Shown here: positions 6,640-8,448 of the stretch, in pieces
How positions within the stretch are numbered: position 1 is the stretch's first letter
Layout of the letters: each line of letters opens with the position of its first letter
Origin: Rikenellaceae bacterium
GTDB taxonomy: Bacteria > Bacteroidota > Bacteroidia > Bacteroidales > Rikenellaceae
Length of the DNA stretch: 8,448 nt
Assembly: GCA_020859745.1 (NCBI GenBank)
Contig: JAJBVQ010000182.1
Coordinates: 1 to 8,448, forward strand
Direction: 5' to 3'
Notes under the pieces: model-generated
What the model was told of the DNA's origin: nothing
Database searches by the model: none
What the model saw: the letters and a program-made list of their open reading frames with translations, nothing else
Program-made: the position numbers and the translations under genes

Positions 6640-7758
6640 TTATTCCAGCCGCCCCTTGAGTGCCATAATCCGTACGTAAGCCTCGTCGATCCGCTGGCGC
6701 GGTATGCGCCCCTGCCGCACCAATCCGTATATCAGCCCGATGGTGTGCGGGGTCAAGTCTTCCTCGTAAACTTTGCCGTTATTTCCGATAATGATCATGT
6801 CCACGCCCGCGTTGATCGCCAGTTCCAAAGCCCGCTCCAGCGAGTAATGATCGACGATCGCCCCCATGTTCAGGTCGTCGGTAATCACCACGCCCCGGTA
6901 GCCCATTTCGCCGCGCAAGATGTCGGTGATCCACCGCCGCGACAGCGAAGCCGGATACTCCGGATCGGTGTCCCGGTGCAGCAGGTGCCCCACCATCACG
7001 AAATCGGCGTACCCTCCCGCGAACAAAGTCCGGTATGGCGCCAATTCGCGATCCCGCTGCCAGCTCCGCGTAATGTCCGTGAGTCCCGCATGGCTGTCCG
7101 CCCGCGAGCTGCCGTGGCCGGGAAAGTGTTTGAGAGAGGTCAGTAATCCCTTTTCATGCAAAGCCTCCACCCAGATCCGCGCCTGGGCCGCGACTACCGC
7201 CGCATCGCCCGAAAAGCTCCGCCCCAAAGCCCCGATCACGGGGCATTGCGGATTGACGTTTACATCCACGCACGGCGCGAAATCGACGTTGATTCCGGCT
7301 TTCTGGCAAGTCTCCGCCGTCAGCACAGCCCATTTACGCGTGGTGTCGGGATTATTCAGTCGCCCCTGATGTGCGGCGCTTACGCTGGGCGGAAACCCGT
7401 AAGCCGATTTAAGCCGATTGACACGGCCGCCCTCCTGGTCGATGGTGATAAAGAGTTTTGGGTGGCCGCTCTCCCGCGCCAGCCGTTGCAGGTCGTCACT
7501 GAGTTGTCGCAACTGCCCCGGCGACTGGACATTGCGCCGGTTTTTCGCCGTCGGCACGTCCCGGTCGAAGTAGATCACTCCGCCGATGCCCAGCCTCTGC
7601 ACGGCGTCGGCCACATCGCCGGTGGCCCCGAAGCCCCGGAACCCGGCAATGACCATCTGCCCGATCTGCCGGCGCAGCACGCTGTCGTCCCCGGTCGTCT
7701 GCGCCCGCAGCGCTCCGCCCGCGCAAATCAGCAGAACACTAAGGATAAGCCGTTTCAT
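6640..7758 (-). CDS. Exported GH3 beta-N-acetylhexosaminidase (NagZ-like)
   Basis: Glycoside hydrolase family 3 enzyme of 372 residues, expected to release terminal beta-N-acetylhexosamine, probably from cell-wall muropeptides or host glycans. Motifs in order are IDQEGGRVNRL (106-116), KHFPGHGSSRADSH (210-223, with the Asp221-His223 acid/base dyad of NagZ enzymes) and VITDDLNMGAI (291-301, nucleophile Asp294). The frame is open upstream to 8151, but that part overlaps alaX. ATG 7758 begins a signal peptide (MKRLILSVLLICAGGALRAQ) with cleavage near residue 19-20, so the enzyme is periplasmic or outer, unlike cytoplasmic NagZ of Escherichia coli. Only the GH3 domain is present; the beta-lactamase-like C-terminal domain seen on some Bacteroidota homologues is absent. 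Its ATG overlaps the alaX stop (ATGA). Substrate is not proven. Confidence 0.93.
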   Translation of the reverse strand: MKRLILSVLLICAGGALRAQTTGDDSVLRRQIGQMVIAGFRGFGATGDVADAVQRLGIGGVIYFDRDVPTAKNRRNVQSPGQLRQLSDDLQRLARESGHPKLFITIDQEGGRVNRLKSAYGFPPSVSAAHQGRLNNPDTTRKWAVLTAETCQKAGINVDFAPCVDVNVNPQCPVIGALGRSFSGDAAVVAAQARIWVEALHEKGLLTSLKHFPGHGSSRADSHAGLTDITRSWQRDRELAPYRTLFAGGYADFVMVGHLLHRDTDPEYPASLSRRWITDILRGEMGYRGVVITDDLNMGAIVDHYSLERALELAINAGVDMIIIGNNGKVYEEDLTPHTIGLIYGLVRQGRIPRQRIDEAYVRIMALKGRLE

Positions 7759-8228
7759 GATTCCCGATCGAGTTTGAACCGCATGCGCAGGATGCCGGAT
7801 TCGGGGTTGTAATCGGTCGAGATCATGCGCAAGTGGCCGATCTCGGAGGTGTTGGCGACGTGCTCGCCGATGCAGGGACAACGGTCGTAGTCGCCCACGC
7901 AGACGATGCGCAGGCCGGCGTCCGGCCCCGCCGCGGCGGTCTCGGGCAACCGCGAGAGGTCGAACTCGGCAGCGGCGGCGGAGTATGGAATTGTCTTGAA
8001 GGTAACGGCCATATGTTTGTCGATCTGGTCGTTCACGATGCGCACCACGTCTTGGACTTCGGCCGGAGTGAGGTTGCGCCCGACGTTCCGGAAGTCGAAA
8101 TCGACTTTCGATTTCTTCCGCTCCAAATGGGTGGTCACGGCGCGACCGCATCCGAACATCCTCACCATCGTCCCGCCCAGTATATGCTCGGCGGTGTGCA
8201 TCTCCCGCGGATATACCTTGTCACTCAT
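7755..8228 (-). CDS. alaX: AlaX-type alanyl-tRNA editing protein
   Basis: Free-standing copy of the editing (second additional, SAD) domain of alanyl-tRNA synthetase, 157 residues, about the length of short AlaX proteins. It is expected to hydrolyse Ser- or Gly-tRNA-Ala in the cytoplasm and so stop mistranslation. The zinc-ligand motifs are intact: HTAEH (His11 and His15) and CIGEH (Cys119 and His123). A glycine-rich motif of the longer class (AlaX-M/L) is absent. The call is from these motifs; a threonyl-type editing role cannot be excluded. The start ATG 8228 follows AT-rich DNA without a clear -7 box. The gene overlaps the GH3 gene by four bases, so they are probably one transcript. Confidence 0.92.
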   Translation of the reverse strand: MSDKVYPREMHTAEHILGGTMVRMFGCGRAVTTHLERKKSKVDFDFRNVGRNLTPAEVQDVVRIVNDQIDKHMAVTFKTIPYSAAAAEFDLSRLPETAAAGPDAGLRIVCVGDYDRCPCIGEHVANTSEIGHLRMISTDYNPESGILRMRFKLDRES

Positions 8229-8275
8229 AAATATGCTGATTTATAGTTCGTTTATTCATTACCCCTGTACGAGAC

Positions 8276-8299
8276 TGCCGCTTTTTGTAAAAAGCGGCA
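8276..8299. repeat. Perfect inverted repeat upstream of alaX
   Basis: tgccgcttttt (8276-8286) and its exact complement (8289-8299) are separated by two bases. T and A tracts lie inside the stem, and no T-run follows on either strand, so it is not a standard intrinsic terminator, though weak terminator or attenuator activity is possible. Confidence 0.85.
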
Positions 8300-8316
8300 C
8301 CAAAAACTTTTAGAGC

Positions 8317-8338
8317 AGCCTGCCGAGGAACTCAGGCT
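8317..8338. repeat. Short inverted repeat
   Basis: agcctg (8317-8322) and caggct (8333-8338) are complementary around a 10-base loop. It sits between two stronger hairpins. A 6-bp stem alone could be chance. Confidence 0.5.
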
Positions 8339-8346
8339 CCGCAGTC

Positions 8347-8429
8347 ACCCGCTTTGGGTTGTGGCAATGGGCCGCAAAAGGCTTTTATAACATTAAGCGG
8401 CCCATTGCTCACAGCCCAAAAGCAAGGGT
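8347..8429. repeat. 83-base imperfect inverted repeat
   Basis: A 12-bp perfect core, gcaatgggccgc (8364-8375) with gcggcccattgc (8397-8408), has a 21-base loop. The arms extend outward: gctttgggttgtg (8351-8363) pairs with cacagcccaaaagc (8410-8423) with a G-U pair and bulges, then accc (8347-8350) with gggt (8426-8429). It lies beyond the promoter region of alaX. It could be a structured RNA, a mobile-element end, or an interspersed repeat; sequence alone does not decide. Confidence 0.85.
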
Positions 8430-8448
8430 AGTTACAGCCAAAGCATCC

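Larger units (their letters stand above)
8229..8448. other. Non-coding right-end stretch, rich in hairpins
   Basis: From the alaX start to the edge no gene is supported. The three inverted repeats entered separately occupy most of 8276-8429. A minus frame is open from the edge to a stop at 8332, but it runs through both arms of the large hairpin and has no start or family signature in the window. Confidence 0.6.

Noticed and set aside
7759..8151. N-terminal extension of the GH3 protein
   Set aside because: It lies entirely within alaX in another frame and is arginine-rich, as expected for a shadow frame in GC-rich DNA.
8347..8429. Integron attC site
   Set aside because: The imperfect palindrome with bulges is suggestive, but the ends do not carry the RYYYAAC and GTTRRRY core sites and there is no cassette-like gene or integrase.
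8332..8448. Minus-strand frame open from the right edge
   Set aside because: Its codons pass through both arms of the large hairpin, there is no start in the window, and no family is recognised; may deserve a look with more sequence.

Overview
The window looks like chromosome of a fairly GC-rich Bacteroidota, most plausibly a gut member of the Bacteroidales such as Alistipes (the genus is an inference). The reasons are a GldE-type CNNM/CBS membrane protein, a DUF5689-like lipoprotein, a FISUMP (Fibrobacter succinogenes major paralogous) domain fragment, OmpA/PorT-like outer membrane barrels, promoters resembling the Bacteroidota -7 box TAnnTTTG, and no clear Shine-Dalgarno sequences.

Layout, left to right. 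(1) 2-1309, plus strand: the C-terminal part of a prolyl oligopeptidase (S9A) cut by the left edge, followed by a strong intrinsic terminator at about 1327-1361. (2) 1362-1705: no recognisable gene. (3) 1706-2521, minus: a small outer-membrane barrel protein with an extra N-terminal beta-rich segment. (4) 2588-2623: terminator for the next minus-strand gene, then 2654-3259, a PorT-like outer-membrane barrel. (5) 3313-5251, minus: a 4'-phosphopantetheinyl transferase whose start overlaps the end of gldE, with a near-perfect -7 box almost touching the gldE start. (6) 5303-6067, minus: a DUF5689-like lipoprotein. (7) 6099-6572, plus: a FISUMP C-terminal fragment without a start, that is, a gene remnant lying head-to-head with the lipoprotein gene. 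(8) 6640-8228, minus: a two-gene unit in which alaX (trans-editing of mischarged tRNA-Ala) overlaps by 4 bases an exported NagZ-like GH3 beta-N-acetylhexosaminidase. (9) 8229-8448: a non-coding stretch with three consecutive inverted repeats, the last an 83-base imperfect hairpin.

Most of the window is ordinary core and cell-envelope content: peptide and amino-sugar breakdown, outer-membrane barrels, a lipoprotein, and two small housekeeping enzymes. I found no defence system, CRISPR array, intact mobile element or biosynthetic cluster. The parts not explained by ordinary genes are the FISUMP remnant joined to the lipoprotein promoter, the folded non-coding DNA at the right end, and the very short predicted gldE leader.
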